A stretch of DNA of 20,499 bases from Caryophanales bacterium UBA4856 (GCA_002399765.1 DHEG01000014.1:1-20499), one strand, 5' to 3'; shown: positions 1 through 7,793, counted from the first letter of the stretch. Numbers and translations: made by a program. The notes: generated by a model from the sequence alone, not told the origin.

Positions 1-37
1 GGCTGATTTCTCTTCTCCTCCGCCATTAATAGAAAAC

Positions 38-61
38 AAGTGGCCCTAGAAGCCACTTTTT
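38..61. terminator. Bidirectional intrinsic terminator
   Basis: A perfect 7-bp stem, AAGTGGC (38-44) with GCCACTT (52-58), is followed by a T run on the plus strand and by TTGTTTTC on the minus strand. It lies about 30 nt beyond the stop codon of the minus-strand membrane protein gene and probably ends that transcript. It may also serve a plus-strand gene outside the window. Confidence 0.7.
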
Positions 62-91
62 GTTTGCCTCGATAGTGCATGGTGAGCATTT

Positions 92-814
92 CTATGCCCT
101 TGACCTTTTGCCTACTCTCTTGAATATGGCCCTGTTGATCCATAGGGATAGGACGGTTAGGGAAGCGAGGAACGAAAGCAGTAGCCCGATCGTGAATATC
201 CTTTCGCCTAGGGTTATGTCCTCACCAAAGGCATACTTTCCCAAGTCGCCCCTGAAGAACTGGAAGCAGACCGGCTCGCCTGTATAAGGATAGTCGGGAA
301 GGATGACTCCGACGCAAAGGAGGACCAGATAGACGGTCATTGCCAAGACTATCCCCAGGAATGGCCAATAGTCCGACCAACGGAATTCTACGAGGGCGAA
401 CAATTCGAATATCGAAAGCAGGAACAGGAGTTCGTGCAGTATGAGACCCTTGATGATTATGTATAGACCCAAGGTCAAAGTGGATGAGTAATTGAACAAG
501 GCCCCGAATATGTATCCTATGGCTGCAAGGAAGGCCAGGATTCCGGCTGAGTACTGAAGTTTCCGGACCCTGGTCAATACCAGAATCGGTGCCAGGTAAT
601 AGATGATGTGGGAATACTCGAATGGCAAAAGGGTATAGGCCTGACCTTCGATTATGTAATAGAGGTCATTACCGATCTTGTAGAGGATTATGACTACCGC
701 CAGGCTGATGGATATGTAATAGGACACCTTCCGGTTTCGGCAAAACGAAAAGAAGACCACCAGACTTATGGCAAATATTGAATACACCAAGGAAAAATAC
801 AGGCCGGTAGTCAT
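92..814 (-). CDS. YwaF/TIGR02206-like polytopic membrane protein, copy 1
   Basis: The protein has 240 residues in about six or seven hydrophobic segments and no recognisable soluble domain. The pattern of an early PFEYSHIIYYL segment followed by helices and an IHELLF-like segment resembles the YwaF/TIGR02206 family of unknown function; I assign this by general resemblance. The reading frame extends further upstream, but ATG at 814 is preferred. It has an AGGGAGGG ribosome binding site at good spacing, and its N-terminus (MTTGLYFSLVY) lines up with the neighbouring paralogue (MTSVLYLSLVY). The two proteins share long identical blocks such as PFEYSHIIYYL, ILPDYPY and DYWPFL, so this is a tandem duplication. 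The gap to copy 2 is 141 nt, and a terminator follows the gene. The function is unknown. Confidence 0.75.
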   Translation of the reverse strand: MTTGLYFSLVYSIFAISLVVFFSFCRNRKVSYYISISLAVVIILYKIGNDLYYIIEGQAYTLLPFEYSHIIYYLAPILVLTRVRKLQYSAGILAFLAAIGYIFGALFNYSSTLTLGLYIIIKGLILHELLFLLSIFELFALVEFRWSDYWPFLGIVLAMTVYLVLLCVGVILPDYPYTGEPVCFQFFRGDLGKYAFGEDITLGERIFTIGLLLSFLASLTVLSLWINRAIFKRVGKRSRA

Positions 815-955
815 TTGCCCTCCCTGAGTACCTCTGGAACCTTTAATAGACAAGTATAGGTTCAGGAAGCAGCTGGAACTTTCCAAAAAACTTGAAAAGG
901 ACCTGAAACCGGACGGACCTTGGGGCCAGCGAGGCTAAAGACGTTAGATGCGCGG

Positions 956-1738
956 CTATTTGCCGTGTCTACCCCAAAGTCTAAGCAAAGGCAGGAGACC
1001 TAGCTCAAGGTGCTTGCCTTTGGGCATCCCTTCCTTTCTGCCATTACAGAGCATATTCAAAGCCAACGCTCCCCAGGTGACTGCGAAAAAACAAAGCAGC
1101 GTCAAAAGCATTGACAGGATTCGCTCCCAAAGGCTCAAGTCATCGGTATTGAAGATGTAGGTGCCGATGTCTCCGGTAAGGAACTGGAAGGAGAAAGGTG
1201 TCCCATAGTAGGGATAGTCGGGCAATATGACCTTGAAGCAGAGGAGGCTTATGTAAATGGTCATCCCTGCCATAAGGGCCAAGAACGGCCAATAATCCGT
1301 CCTTTTGAATTTAGCCACTGAGAACAATTCGACTAGGCCTGTGAAGAATAGGAGTTCGTGTATGACCAGTCCCTTTACTAGCACATACATCGTAAAGTTC
1401 AAGGTGGTCTCATAGGCAAAAGCCGCCCCGATCAAGTACCCCAATCCGGCAATGAAGGCCAAGATCCCACCCGAATACCTCAGTCTCTTCGCGCCTAACA
1501 GTATCAGAAGCGGCGAAAGGTAGTAGATGATGTGGGAATATTCGAAGGGAATCAAGGATTCAGCCTGACCATGGAGACCTAGGTAAATGTCCTCGATTAC
1601 CTTGAAGAGGAGCAAGGCCAGCATTATCAGGAAGGCCAACAGGGACGAAGCCTCACATCTGTTTGCCAAAAGCGCGAAAAGCACGATTCCCAATAGAGCC
1701 AAGCCATAGACCAAGGAAAGGTAAAGCACGCTTGTCAT
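956..1738 (-). CDS. YwaF/TIGR02206-like polytopic membrane protein, copy 2
   Basis: This 260-residue protein is the paralogue of the next gene downstream on the same strand, with the same order of hydrophobic segments and the same conserved blocks (PFEYSHIIYYL, HELLF, TDYWPFL, VILPDYPY). It ends in a basic, glycine- and leucine-rich tail of about 25 residues that copy 1 lacks. ATG at 1738 is the natural start because it aligns with copy 1, although only a weak purine stretch (AAAAAGAG) precedes it. It is divergent from the broken reductase gene across a gap of 217 nt. It is probably an integral membrane protein. No catalytic motif is visible and I cannot infer a substrate. Confidence 0.72.
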   Translation of the reverse strand: MTSVLYLSLVYGLALLGIVLFALLANRCEASSLLAFLIMLALLLFKVIEDIYLGLHGQAESLIPFEYSHIIYYLSPLLILLGAKRLRYSGGILAFIAGLGYLIGAAFAYETTLNFTMYVLVKGLVIHELLFFTGLVELFSVAKFKRTDYWPFLALMAGMTIYISLLCFKVILPDYPYYGTPFSFQFLTGDIGTYIFNTDDLSLWERILSMLLTLLCFFAVTWGALALNMLCNGRKEGMPKGKHLELGLLPLLRLWGRHGK

Positions 1739-1878
1739 CTCTTTTTATGCTCCGTTACCGCTATTCTAACCGACATCAAGAGTTTATCCCTAGGGCCATT
1801 GCCTAGGCTACATATTCTCTTCGGGCCTGATGCCTGGTCCTAAAGGCGCGGCGTGGGACGAAAGAGGTGGCTTTAATC

Positions 1879-1948
1879 TATAATCAACCTCGGTTCTGCT
1901 ATTTTTCTTGGAATGACACTGCTTCGCCTTGAGCGAGGCAAAAGGGGT
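1879..1948 (+). promoter_or_regulatory. Leader of the reductase gene: -10 box, hairpin and RBS
   Basis: A perfect TATAAT lies at 1879-1884, but no good -35 is visible. A hairpin, GCTTCGC (1921-1927) with GCGAGGC (1933-1939) including one T-G pair, sits just before the ribosome binding site AAAGGGG at about 1942-1947. The hairpin could affect ribosome access. The -10 match alone may be chance. Confidence 0.35.
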
Positions 1949-1955
1949 AAAGTTT

Positions 1956-2530
1956 ATGGCAAAAGTGATTATTTTCGGCAAAGGCAATATGGGTTCGGCC
2001 ATCGGCAAGAATTTTGAAAAGGCCGGAAACGAAGTTTCGTATCTAGACGGCAAGGACAATGCCGAATCATTGGGCGACATCGTGGTTCTGGCCGTGCCTT
2101 ATCCCGCCGTCTCTTCGATAATCACCAATGCAAGGGGCTGTTCAAGGGCAAGATCGTAGTAGACATAACCAACCCCTTGGACTTCAAGACCTTCGACAGC
2201 CTGGTAGTGCCCGCTGACAGCTCGGCCGCCGCCCAGATTGCCAAGGCCCTTCCCGAGGCGTCTGTCGTCAAGGGCTTCAACACCACCTTCGCCGCCACCT
2301 TGAATACTGGTTTGGTGGCCGGCAAGGTCCAGACCACCGTCTTTTTGGCCTCCGACTCCAAGGAAGCCAAGGAGGCCGTGGCCAAGGCCTTGGCTGGCAG
2401 TGGCCTGGCCATCATCGATGCAGGGTCCCTCAAGCGGGCCCGGGAACTCGAGGCCATGGGATTCTTGCAGATTGCCTTGGCCGCAGCTGGCAAGATCGGC
2501 TGGACCGGTGGCTTTGGAATACTGCGCTAA
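1956..2530 (+). pseudogene. COG2085-type NADP-binding (F420-dependent oxidoreductase-like) protein, frameshifted
   Basis: Two frames together give one protein of about 191 residues. The first frame starts at ATG 1956 behind an AAAGGGG site and carries the Rossmann loop GKGNMG (GxGxxG) and then DIVVLAVPY. After codon AAT at 2127-2129 the homology jumps to the next frame: KGLFKGKIVVDITNPLDF, PADSSAAAQIA, FNTTFAATL, DAGSLKRARELEAMGF and a WTGGF ending. These are the standard blocks of the F420_oxidored/COG2085 dinucleotide-binding family. One base appears to be missing near 2130-2134; without the insertion, translation stops at a TAG at 2157-2159. The second half is richer in GCC/GGC codons than its neighbours, which may hint at transfer. 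It could be a true pseudogene or a sequence error. Natural substrate unknown. Confidence 0.8.
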
Positions 2531-2547
2531 GTTCAACCGATATGACG

Positions 2548-2576
2548 AAAAGGCCCCGCTTTGGCGGGACCTTTTT
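2548..2576. terminator. Bidirectional terminator between the reductase and MATE genes
   Basis: A 12-bp stem with one mismatch pairs AAAAGGCCCCGC (2548-2559) with GCGGGACCTTTT (2564-2575) around a 4-nt loop, followed by T. It has A-runs and T-runs on both sides, so it can act on both strands. The distal arm overlaps the TAA stop codon of the minus-strand MATE gene at 2575-2577. Confidence 0.85.
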
Positions 2577-4029
2577 AGCAGGCTCTCTTGATTTGAGGCA
2601 TCGTACGCTTTTCCTCGTCTATCTGTCTCATGGTCTTCTTCTGGATTATTGGTATTATGAATAGATAGATAAGATCAGCGGTAGACCAAGCCAAGGGATA
2701 GGCCAGGTAAATCATCAGGACGTTCTGCAAGGCCGGCACATATGGGACGATTGCGAATACGTAGACCAATCTAAGAACGCAGGCCGCCAGTAAGGTGATG
2801 ACGGTCGGAAGCAGCCAATGACCCAACCCCCTTAGGTAACCGCTGCAGGCATCCATGACCGAGCACATGAAATAGAGGGAACCCATCATCATCAACCTTC
2901 TTTCGCCTTGGCTCATTGCTTCATCCAGATCTATCTCATCGTTGGCATTAGAACTTATGAATAGGCCTATCAGTTGCTCCCTGAGCAAGACGGCCAACAG
3001 GCCGAGGACCAGGCCGAGGCCGATTATCATGCCGACGCTGAACCTCAGGCAGAGCTTGAGGTTCTTTTTGTTCTTGGCGGCAAGGTTTTGGGAACTGACG
3101 CTCGAGGTGGCGATCGCGAAGGCCTGGAGGCTGGCGAATATATAGCCCTCTATGGTATCGCTGGCCGTGCTTCCGGCGATGGCACTGGCATCGCACCACT
3201 CGTTGGCCGACATCTGGATGGCCACGTTGGTCAAGGCGAAGATGAACGACTCCAAGCCGGCCGGGAAGCCGTTCTTCAATACCGGTCCCAGTTCGTTCCA
3301 ATCCACCAGCCAGCTGTCCTTATGTACCTGAAGGAAGTTGCCCTTCTTCTTTACGATGAAGTAGACCACACAAACCATTTCCATGAATTCGCTTATGACC
3401 ACGGCATAGCCTACGCCCCTCACCTTCATGCCGAATCCCATCACGAACATGAAGCTAAGGCAGACGTTTATCAATAGGCACAGCATCAAGGCATAAAGCG
3501 GCCTTCTGGAGTCGCCCAGGGCCCTGAGTATCGAAGCGCCGAAATTGTAGGTCAGAAGGAAGGGACAGCCGAGGAAATAGATGCTTAGATACGCTTCCGC
3601 CCCATCGATGTATTCAGCCTTCGTCTTCATCAAGACGAGGATGTAGCGGGAGCAAAAGAAGCCCGTGATGCCAACCATTATCCCCAACGAAAAAGCCAAG
3701 AGCAGGGAATTGGTTGCGGCCTTGGTCGCCCGGTATCTGTCGTTGGCTCCCTTGAACCTGGAGACTATGACGTTGGCCCCTACCGAGAACTCGGCGAAGG
3801 TATTCACCAAAAGGTTTATGAGCGAGCCATTGGAGGCAATCGAGGCCATGTAGACGCTTCCCATGCCATCGTTTGAGAAATGGGCCACGATGAATAGATT
3901 GCTGGAAGTGAAGAGGAGCTCCAGTATGCTGGTGAAGATGACGGGGAGGGAGAAGATCAGCATCTTTACGAAGATATTCCCGCTGGTCAGGTCTATTTCC
4001 GTTCCGTATTTGGCTTTTTTGGCAACCAT
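2575..4029 (-). CDS. MATE-family multidrug/metabolite exporter
   Basis: This 484-residue integral membrane protein has about twelve hydrophobic segments arranged as two similar halves, which is the usual size and layout of MATE (MatE) cation-coupled exporters. Typical stretches include LLFTSSNLFIVAHFSNDGMGSV near the N-terminus, GANVIVSRFKGAND, FNFGASILRALGDSRRP-like sequence, and GFPAGLESFIFALTNVAIQMSAN at the start of the second half. I chose ATG at 4029. The frame opens 14 codons earlier at a TTG, but that start has no ribosome binding site and lies next to the upstream terminator. It is a separate unit from the HAD/phn genes because a terminator lies between them. The substrate cannot be read from sequence. 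Confidence 0.88.
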   Translation of the reverse strand: MVAKKAKYGTEIDLTSGNIFVKMLIFSLPVIFTSILELLFTSSNLFIVAHFSNDGMGSVYMASIASNGSLINLLVNTFAEFSVGANVIVSRFKGANDRYRATKAATNSLLLAFSLGIMVGITGFFCSRYILVLMKTKAEYIDGAEAYLSIYFLGCPFLLTYNFGASILRALGDSRRPLYALMLCLLINVCLSFMFVMGFGMKVRGVGYAVVISEFMEMVCVVYFIVKKKGNFLQVHKDSWLVDWNELGPVLKNGFPAGLESFIFALTNVAIQMSANEWCDASAIAGSTASDTIEGYIFASLQAFAIATSSVSSQNLAAKNKKNLKLCLRFSVGMIIGLGLVLGLLAVLLREQLIGLFISSNANDEIDLDEAMSQGERRLMMMGSLYFMCSVMDACSGYLRGLGHWLLPTVITLLAACVLRLVYVFAIVPYVPALQNVLMIYLAYPLAWSTADLIYLFIIPIIQKKTMRQIDEEKRTMPQIKRAC

Positions 4030-4071
4030 ATTACCGCTTTCGTGCCCCGTAATCTTAGTACTAATAAACAA

Positions 4072-4095
4072 AAAAGAAAGGGGACATCGGTCCCC
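4072..4095 (-). terminator. Terminator of the phnCEE-HAD operon
   Basis: On the minus strand, GGGGAC and GTCCCC form a 6-bp stem around a 4-nt loop (plus-strand arms 4080-4085 and 4090-4095), followed by TTTCTTTTTTG. It lies just beyond the HAD phosphatase stop codon and before the MATE start, so it separates the two units. Confidence 0.85.
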
Positions 4096-4117
4096 GAAAG
4101 CCCAAAATAGCGGTAAA

Positions 4118-4921
4118 TCAACCTACCTTGAATACGTTCCTGAGAGTCTGGCCGACCCCATCTTCCCAGACTGGGGGAGCGACGCGCTTGGCCACTTGCT
4201 TCACCGGTAATTGGGCGTTGCCCATGGCCGTCCCGTCGAACATCTTTATCATCTTGTAGTCGTTCATGGCATCGCCGAAGGTATGGACATGGTCATAGGG
4301 AATCGCGAATCTGTCGGCTATGAACTTTATTGGTACGCTCTTGTCATCGGCCTTGTTGACGAATTCGAGAAAATAGGGACTGGAGCGCATAATGGCATAC
4401 TTCTTCCTGTCTATGGGATCGATCCTCTTCTCCAGCTCCGCTGAGTCTTCCGTCGTTTCGCTGGCGATTATGGTCTTGGAAATGTAATCGCCAGGCTTGG
4501 CCGGATCCTCTGAATAATCCCTTAAGGTCATGTTGGAGGCTTCGATCTCCTGGGATATCCAGGGGGTGCCTGGAGCCATTGAGCCCAAGACATTGCCACT
4601 GAAGGTGTATATCTCCTCGCCTTGCTTCCAGTATTTCTTCATTATGTAGAGGAAGTCCCTGTACTTAAGGCCCTTCTTGAAGATCAAGTCTCCAGTCTTC
4701 TGCTTGTAGGCTTCGGCCCCGTTGGCGCATACGGCATACTTGAGGTCGGATTCCGGGAATTGGGTCAAAAACTTGTTGACCCCGTTGAAGGGCCGCCCGG
4801 AGGCTATTATGACTATGTTCCCCTGCGCCACTATCCTGGAGATCAGCTCCTTCTCCAAGGGCATCAACGGCTTGTCGTATATGGCGAGCGTACCATCGAC
4901 ATCAAAGGCAAAGATTTCCAT
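4118..4921 (-). CDS. Cof-type HAD-superfamily phosphatase
   Basis: The protein has 267 residues, the normal length for Cof/YidA-like type II HAD hydrolases. Motif I is FAFDVDGTL with the nucleophile and acid aspartates near residues 7 and 9. Motif II is IIASGR, the motif III lysine is in DDKSVPIKFI, and motif IV is FGDAMND. The cap between motifs II and III is of the C2 type. ATG at 4921 is supported by GGAAAGGTG upstream; the longer open frame is only a shadow of phnE. It starts 20 nt after phnE2 and precedes a strong terminator, so it is the last gene of the transporter operon. It probably removes phosphate from a small phosphorylated metabolite in the cytosol. A link to the imported compound is inference. 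Confidence 0.9.
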   Translation of the reverse strand: MEIFAFDVDGTLAIYDKPLMPLEKELISRIVAQGNIVIIASGRPFNGVNKFLTQFPESDLKYAVCANGAEAYKQKTGDLIFKKGLKYRDFLYIMKKYWKQGEEIYTFSGNVLGSMAPGTPWISQEIEASNMTLRDYSEDPAKPGDYISKTIIASETTEDSAELEKRIDPIDRKKYAIMRSSPYFLEFVNKADDKSVPIKFIADRFAIPYDHVHTFGDAMNDYKMIKMFDGTAMGNAQLPVKQVAKRVAPPVWEDGVGQTLRNVFKVG

Positions 4922-4941
4922 GAGAGCACCTTTCCGTGAAT

Positions 4942-5826
4942 CTATATGAGTTTCCTCCTGATCCTGGAGGAGAACCAGTCGGTCAAGAGTATCATTACGA
5001 CAGTGCACCAAAGGGCTGCGCCAAACTGAGGCCACCTGCCCTGGGTCGAATAGTTGTTGATCCAGTAGCCCAGTCCCGAATCCTCTCCTGCCACCAAGCC
5101 CAAGAGGGTGGCAGTCCTCAGATTGAGGTCCAGGCGGTAAAGGATTACGGAAAGGAAGTTGGGCGTTATCTGCGGGACGATGCCAAGCCTTATCCTGGCC
5201 AAAAGGTTCCCGCCACTTGCCGATATGGCCTCGATGGGTTGCTGGGCTATCGCATCCAAGGCTTCGGAATACAGTTTCCCTATCATGCCTATCGAACTTA
5301 TGGAAAGCACCATCACGCCTGCGGTAGAGGAAAAGCCAAAGCCCTGGATCATGACATAGCCCAGTATTATCTCGGGCATGGTCCTTATGGCTATAAGGAC
5401 TATCTCGGTAACTATTGCCCAATGGCCAACGATTTTACGCGAAGCCAAGAAGCCGAAGGGAATCGAAAGGATTGAGGCTATCGCAGTACCGACGAAGGCG
5501 ATGGCAAAGGTCTGGATTGACTGGTAGACGGTGGAGGTCTTCCAGGTGAACGAGCCGTAGCCGAACATGTAGGAGAAGTCGGGATCGAAGATGCCCTTGA
5601 ATATCAAGGACAGCCTTGTCTCGTTGACGTTAAGGGAGTCGGAGAAGAAACTGGTGGATATACCAAAGTAGATGAACAAGGCCAAGATTATCAGGAAGAA
5701 ACAAAGGTTCATTATCCAGTAGTGGGGTCTGAAGTCATAGGCCTGGGAAACGGAATTGAAGACGAAGTCGCTCCTGTGGATTGCCCTGTAGAGCAAGGAG
5801 GGTTTCTTTTCTTTGCTCTCGCTCAT
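4942..5826 (-). CDS. phnE: Phosphonate-type ABC transporter permease, second subunit
   Basis: This 294-residue BPD_transp_1 permease has an N-terminal cytosolic stretch, about six membrane helices and the coupling loop IAQQPIEAISASGGNLLARIRLGIVPQ, the EAA-like loop that contacts the ATPase. It closes with RTATLLGLVAGEDSGLGYWI, typical of PhnE. ATG at 5826 overlaps the stop codon of the preceding permease as ATGA, which indicates translational coupling and rules out the longer frame. With the first PhnE it should form a heterodimeric channel for a phosphonate, phosphite or phosphate ester. No C-P lyase or phosphonatase gene is present here, so the substrate is open. It is clearly different in sequence from the other permease. 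Confidence 0.92.
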   Translation of the reverse strand: MSESKEKKPSLLYRAIHRSDFVFNSVSQAYDFRPHYWIMNLCFFLIILALFIYFGISTSFFSDSLNVNETRLSLIFKGIFDPDFSYMFGYGSFTWKTSTVYQSIQTFAIAFVGTAIASILSIPFGFLASRKIVGHWAIVTEIVLIAIRTMPEIILGYVMIQGFGFSSTAGVMVLSISSIGMIGKLYSEALDAIAQQPIEAISASGGNLLARIRLGIVPQITPNFLSVILYRLDLNLRTATLLGLVAGEDSGLGYWINNYSTQGRWPQFGAALWCTVVMILLTDWFSSRIRRKLI

Positions 5827-6728
5827 AAGGTCTTCCTCCTGACATAACTCGACAGCAGCTGAAGGGTCAAGGTTACCAAGAAGATGGGTATGAGCAAGGC
5901 GCCGACCTTGTCCCAGTGGCCCATGTCGCTGGCATCCGATATCAGTTTTCCGACACCGCCGGCACCCACGAAGCCAAGGATGATCGAGGCTCTGACGTTT
6001 ATCTCGAAAGTGTAGAGACAGTTGGAAAGGAATGTAGGCAACACCTGTGGCCAAAGGCCGGTCATGAAGGCCTGGGAACGGGAGGAGCCGACCGATAGTC
6101 CCGCCTCGAAAGGACCCATGTGGGTAGTCTCGGTGTATTCATACATCAACTTGTACATTATGCCGACCGTGAAGATCGTCATGGCTATGATGCCCGAAGT
6201 GTTGGAATAGCCAAAGAACGCGACCTGGATTATTGCCAAGACGAAGGTGGGCAGAGTCCTTACGATGTCCAACAAGGCCCTTATGGGACCATATATGTAG
6301 GCATGCTTCACCACGTTCTTGGATGAAAGGATGAAGATCGGTACCGATACCAGGCAGCCGATCAAAGTAGCCACGTATACCATCTCGACTGTCAATCCGA
6401 CGCTGGGAAAGGCGGTATACCACATATAGTGGAAATACTGGGAATAGGAAGTGAAAGCCGGTCCTGGCCTGAAGAGGTTCCCGATGATATCGAAAAGGCT
6501 TCCTACGTTGGTCCTCCTAGGCAAGGTGATGAATATCCAGCAAAGACAGAAGACCAACAAAACCGCTGTAAGGTAGACCGGCCAAAGATGACGTTTGCGG
6601 TAAATGACCCTTGTGGCATTGCCGTCCCTGTCCACTTCCACGACGCTCTCCGAATAGAGGGCCTTGAAAAGAACTGACTTCTTTTTGAAAGGCGAAGACG
6701 TTAGGTCCTTAACAAGCGTATCGCTCAT
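5823..6728 (-). CDS. phnE: Phosphonate-type ABC transporter permease, first subunit
   Basis: The protein has 301 residues: an unusually long N-terminal cytosolic region of about 50 residues, then about six membrane helices. The permease signature is clear in VRTLPTFVLAIIQVAFFG, in the EAA-like loop GPFEAGLSVGSSRSQAFMTG, and in RASIILGFVGAGGVGKLI. It starts at ATG 6728, overlapping the phnC stop codon as ATGA, and its own stop overlaps the next permease in the same way. Expression is therefore probably tightly coupled across C-E-E. It works in the membrane with the PhnD lipoprotein and the PhnC ATPase. Confidence 0.92.
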   Translation of the reverse strand: MSDTLVKDLTSSPFKKKSVLFKALYSESVVEVDRDGNATRVIYRKRHLWPVYLTAVLLVFCLCWIFITLPRRTNVGSLFDIIGNLFRPGPAFTSYSQYFHYMWYTAFPSVGLTVEMVYVATLIGCLVSVPIFILSSKNVVKHAYIYGPIRALLDIVRTLPTFVLAIIQVAFFGYSNTSGIIAMTIFTVGIMYKLMYEYTETTHMGPFEAGLSVGSSRSQAFMTGLWPQVLPTFLSNCLYTFEINVRASIILGFVGAGGVGKLISDASDMGHWDKVGALLIPIFLVTLTLQLLSSYVRRKTL

Positions 6729-7705
6729 CTGGTCCCTCCCGCTTCCTCGTTTTCGGTGTTCTCTATCCTGTCCCCGTATATCTCCCTCATCACTTTTGGA
6801 GTCACCTGCTCGGGCTTGCCATCGAAAACGACCCTTCCGGCCTTGATGCCGACGATCCTGGTCGAATATTTCTTGGCCAGTTCGACGTGATGCATGTTGG
6901 CGACTATGGTTATCCCGAACTTCTGGTTTATTGTCTTGAAGTCGTTCATGACCGCCACCGTGGTGACCGGATCGAGGGAAGCCACCGGTTCGTCGGCCAG
7001 GATTATCTGGGGCTCCTGGGTCAAGGCACGGGCCAGGGCCACCCTTTGCTGCTGACCGCCGGAGAGTTTATCGGCCCTTACATAGGCCTTGTTCAGGATT
7101 CCCAAAGTGTCAAGGGAATGCAAAGCCAGCATCTTCTCCTTCTTGGAATAGATCGAGAAGAGCGTCTCGAACGAGTTATGGTAGCCGACCCTTCCCGAAA
7201 GGACGTTTTTATAGACGCTGGACCTATTGACCAGATTGAATGATTGGAAGATCATCCCGATGTTTCTTCTCAAGAGCCTGAGCTCTTTTCCCCTGACTGT
7301 CTTCACATCAACCTTGCGTTTCTTCTTCAGGTTCGAATATTTGCTGGGCTTGTCTAGGGAACTTAGGCCCAGCAAGCGGGCCCTGGCCTTTTCGGCTTCG
7401 GCGCCTTCCCCCAAGGCCTTGAGTTTCTTGCGAAGCGCTTTGGCTTCCTCTTCCTTTTTCTCGTACTCCCTCAATTCCTGGGAATAATTGGGGTTAGGCT
7501 CCCTGCTGTCCTCCAATATGTCGACGTATATCGACCCCCTCTGTATGTCATGCATTTTGTTTATGGTTCTTAGAAGCGTTGATTTTCCCGCACCGGACAA
7601 GCCTATTATCGAGACGAAGTCGCCGTCGTTTATCGTAAGGTTGATGTCAGAAAGGGCCGTAAGTTTGTTGTCATAGACCTTGTACACATGCTGGAATACG
7701 ATCAT
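6725..7705 (-). CDS. phnC: Phosphonate-type ABC transporter ATPase with a large insertion
   Basis: This 326-residue ATPase is longer than the usual PhnC of about 250 residues. All core motifs are present: Walker A GLSGAGKST (35-43), Q-loop Q154 in GMIFQSFNLV, signature LSGGQQQR (214-221), Walker B IILADEP, D-loop SLD and switch histidine about 272 in NMHHVELA. The extra length lies between Walker A and the Q-loop, roughly residues 63-135: a strongly charged, probably coiled-coil stretch of Lys, Glu, Arg and Ala. After it the normal sequence GKELRLLRRNIGMIFQ resumes. ATG at 7705 has GGAGGG upstream. It energises import through the two PhnE subunits. The insertion is in frame with intact flanks, so it is not a frameshift artefact. 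Confidence 0.93.
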   Translation of the reverse strand: MIVFQHVYKVYDNKLTALSDINLTINDGDFVSIIGLSGAGKSTLLRTINKMHDIQRGSIYVDILEDSREPNPNYSQELREYEKKEEEAKALRKKLKALGEGAEAEKARARLLGLSSLDKPSKYSNLKKKRKVDVKTVRGKELRLLRRNIGMIFQSFNLVNRSSVYKNVLSGRVGYHNSFETLFSIYSKKEKMLALHSLDTLGILNKAYVRADKLSGGQQQRVALARALTQEPQIILADEPVASLDPVTTVAVMNDFKTINQKFGITIVANMHHVELAKKYSTRIVGIKAGRVVFDGKPEQVTPKVMREIYGDRIENTENEEAGGTR

Positions 7706-7726
7706 TAAGCCCTCCGATTTTTTTGC

Positions 7727-7755
7727 AAAAACCACCGCTATATTGTAGCGGTGGT
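7727..7755 (-). terminator. Terminator/attenuator between phnD and phnC
   Basis: A perfect 10-bp stem, ACCACCGCTA with TAGCGGTGGT (7731-7740 and 7746-7755) and a 5-nt loop, is followed on the minus strand by five T. It stands between the binding-protein gene and the ATPase/permease genes. Leaky termination here would give more PhnD than membrane subunits. phnC may instead have its own promoter, but none is obvious. Confidence 0.85.
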
Positions 7756-7793
7756 CTTCGCTTAATAAAACTTAGTATTTAAACCTGATGCGC

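Noticed and set aside
11..24. Minus-strand ribosome-binding-like sequence GGCGGAGGAGAAGA at the left edge
   Set aside because: No start codon follows at suitable spacing within the window, so a gene beginning to the left cannot be supported.
2127..2140. Programmed ribosomal frameshift in the reductase gene
   Set aside because: No X-XXY-YYZ slippery heptamer, stimulatory hairpin or internal ribosome site is visible. The family does not use frameshifting, so deletion or sequence error is simpler.
2099..2536. Long minus-strand open frames opposite the frameshifted reductase
   Set aside because: They lack family motifs and ribosome binding sites, and their glycine-rich composition is what the complement of a G+C-rich coding region gives.
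4922..5422. Upstream extension of the HAD phosphatase frame
   Set aside because: It is out of frame with phnE2, has shadow-like composition, and the internal ATG at 4921 has a good ribosome binding site and the canonical N-terminus.
5827..6054. Upstream extension of the second phnE
   Set aside because: It lies inside phnE1 in another frame; ATGA overlap at 5823-5826 fixes the start.
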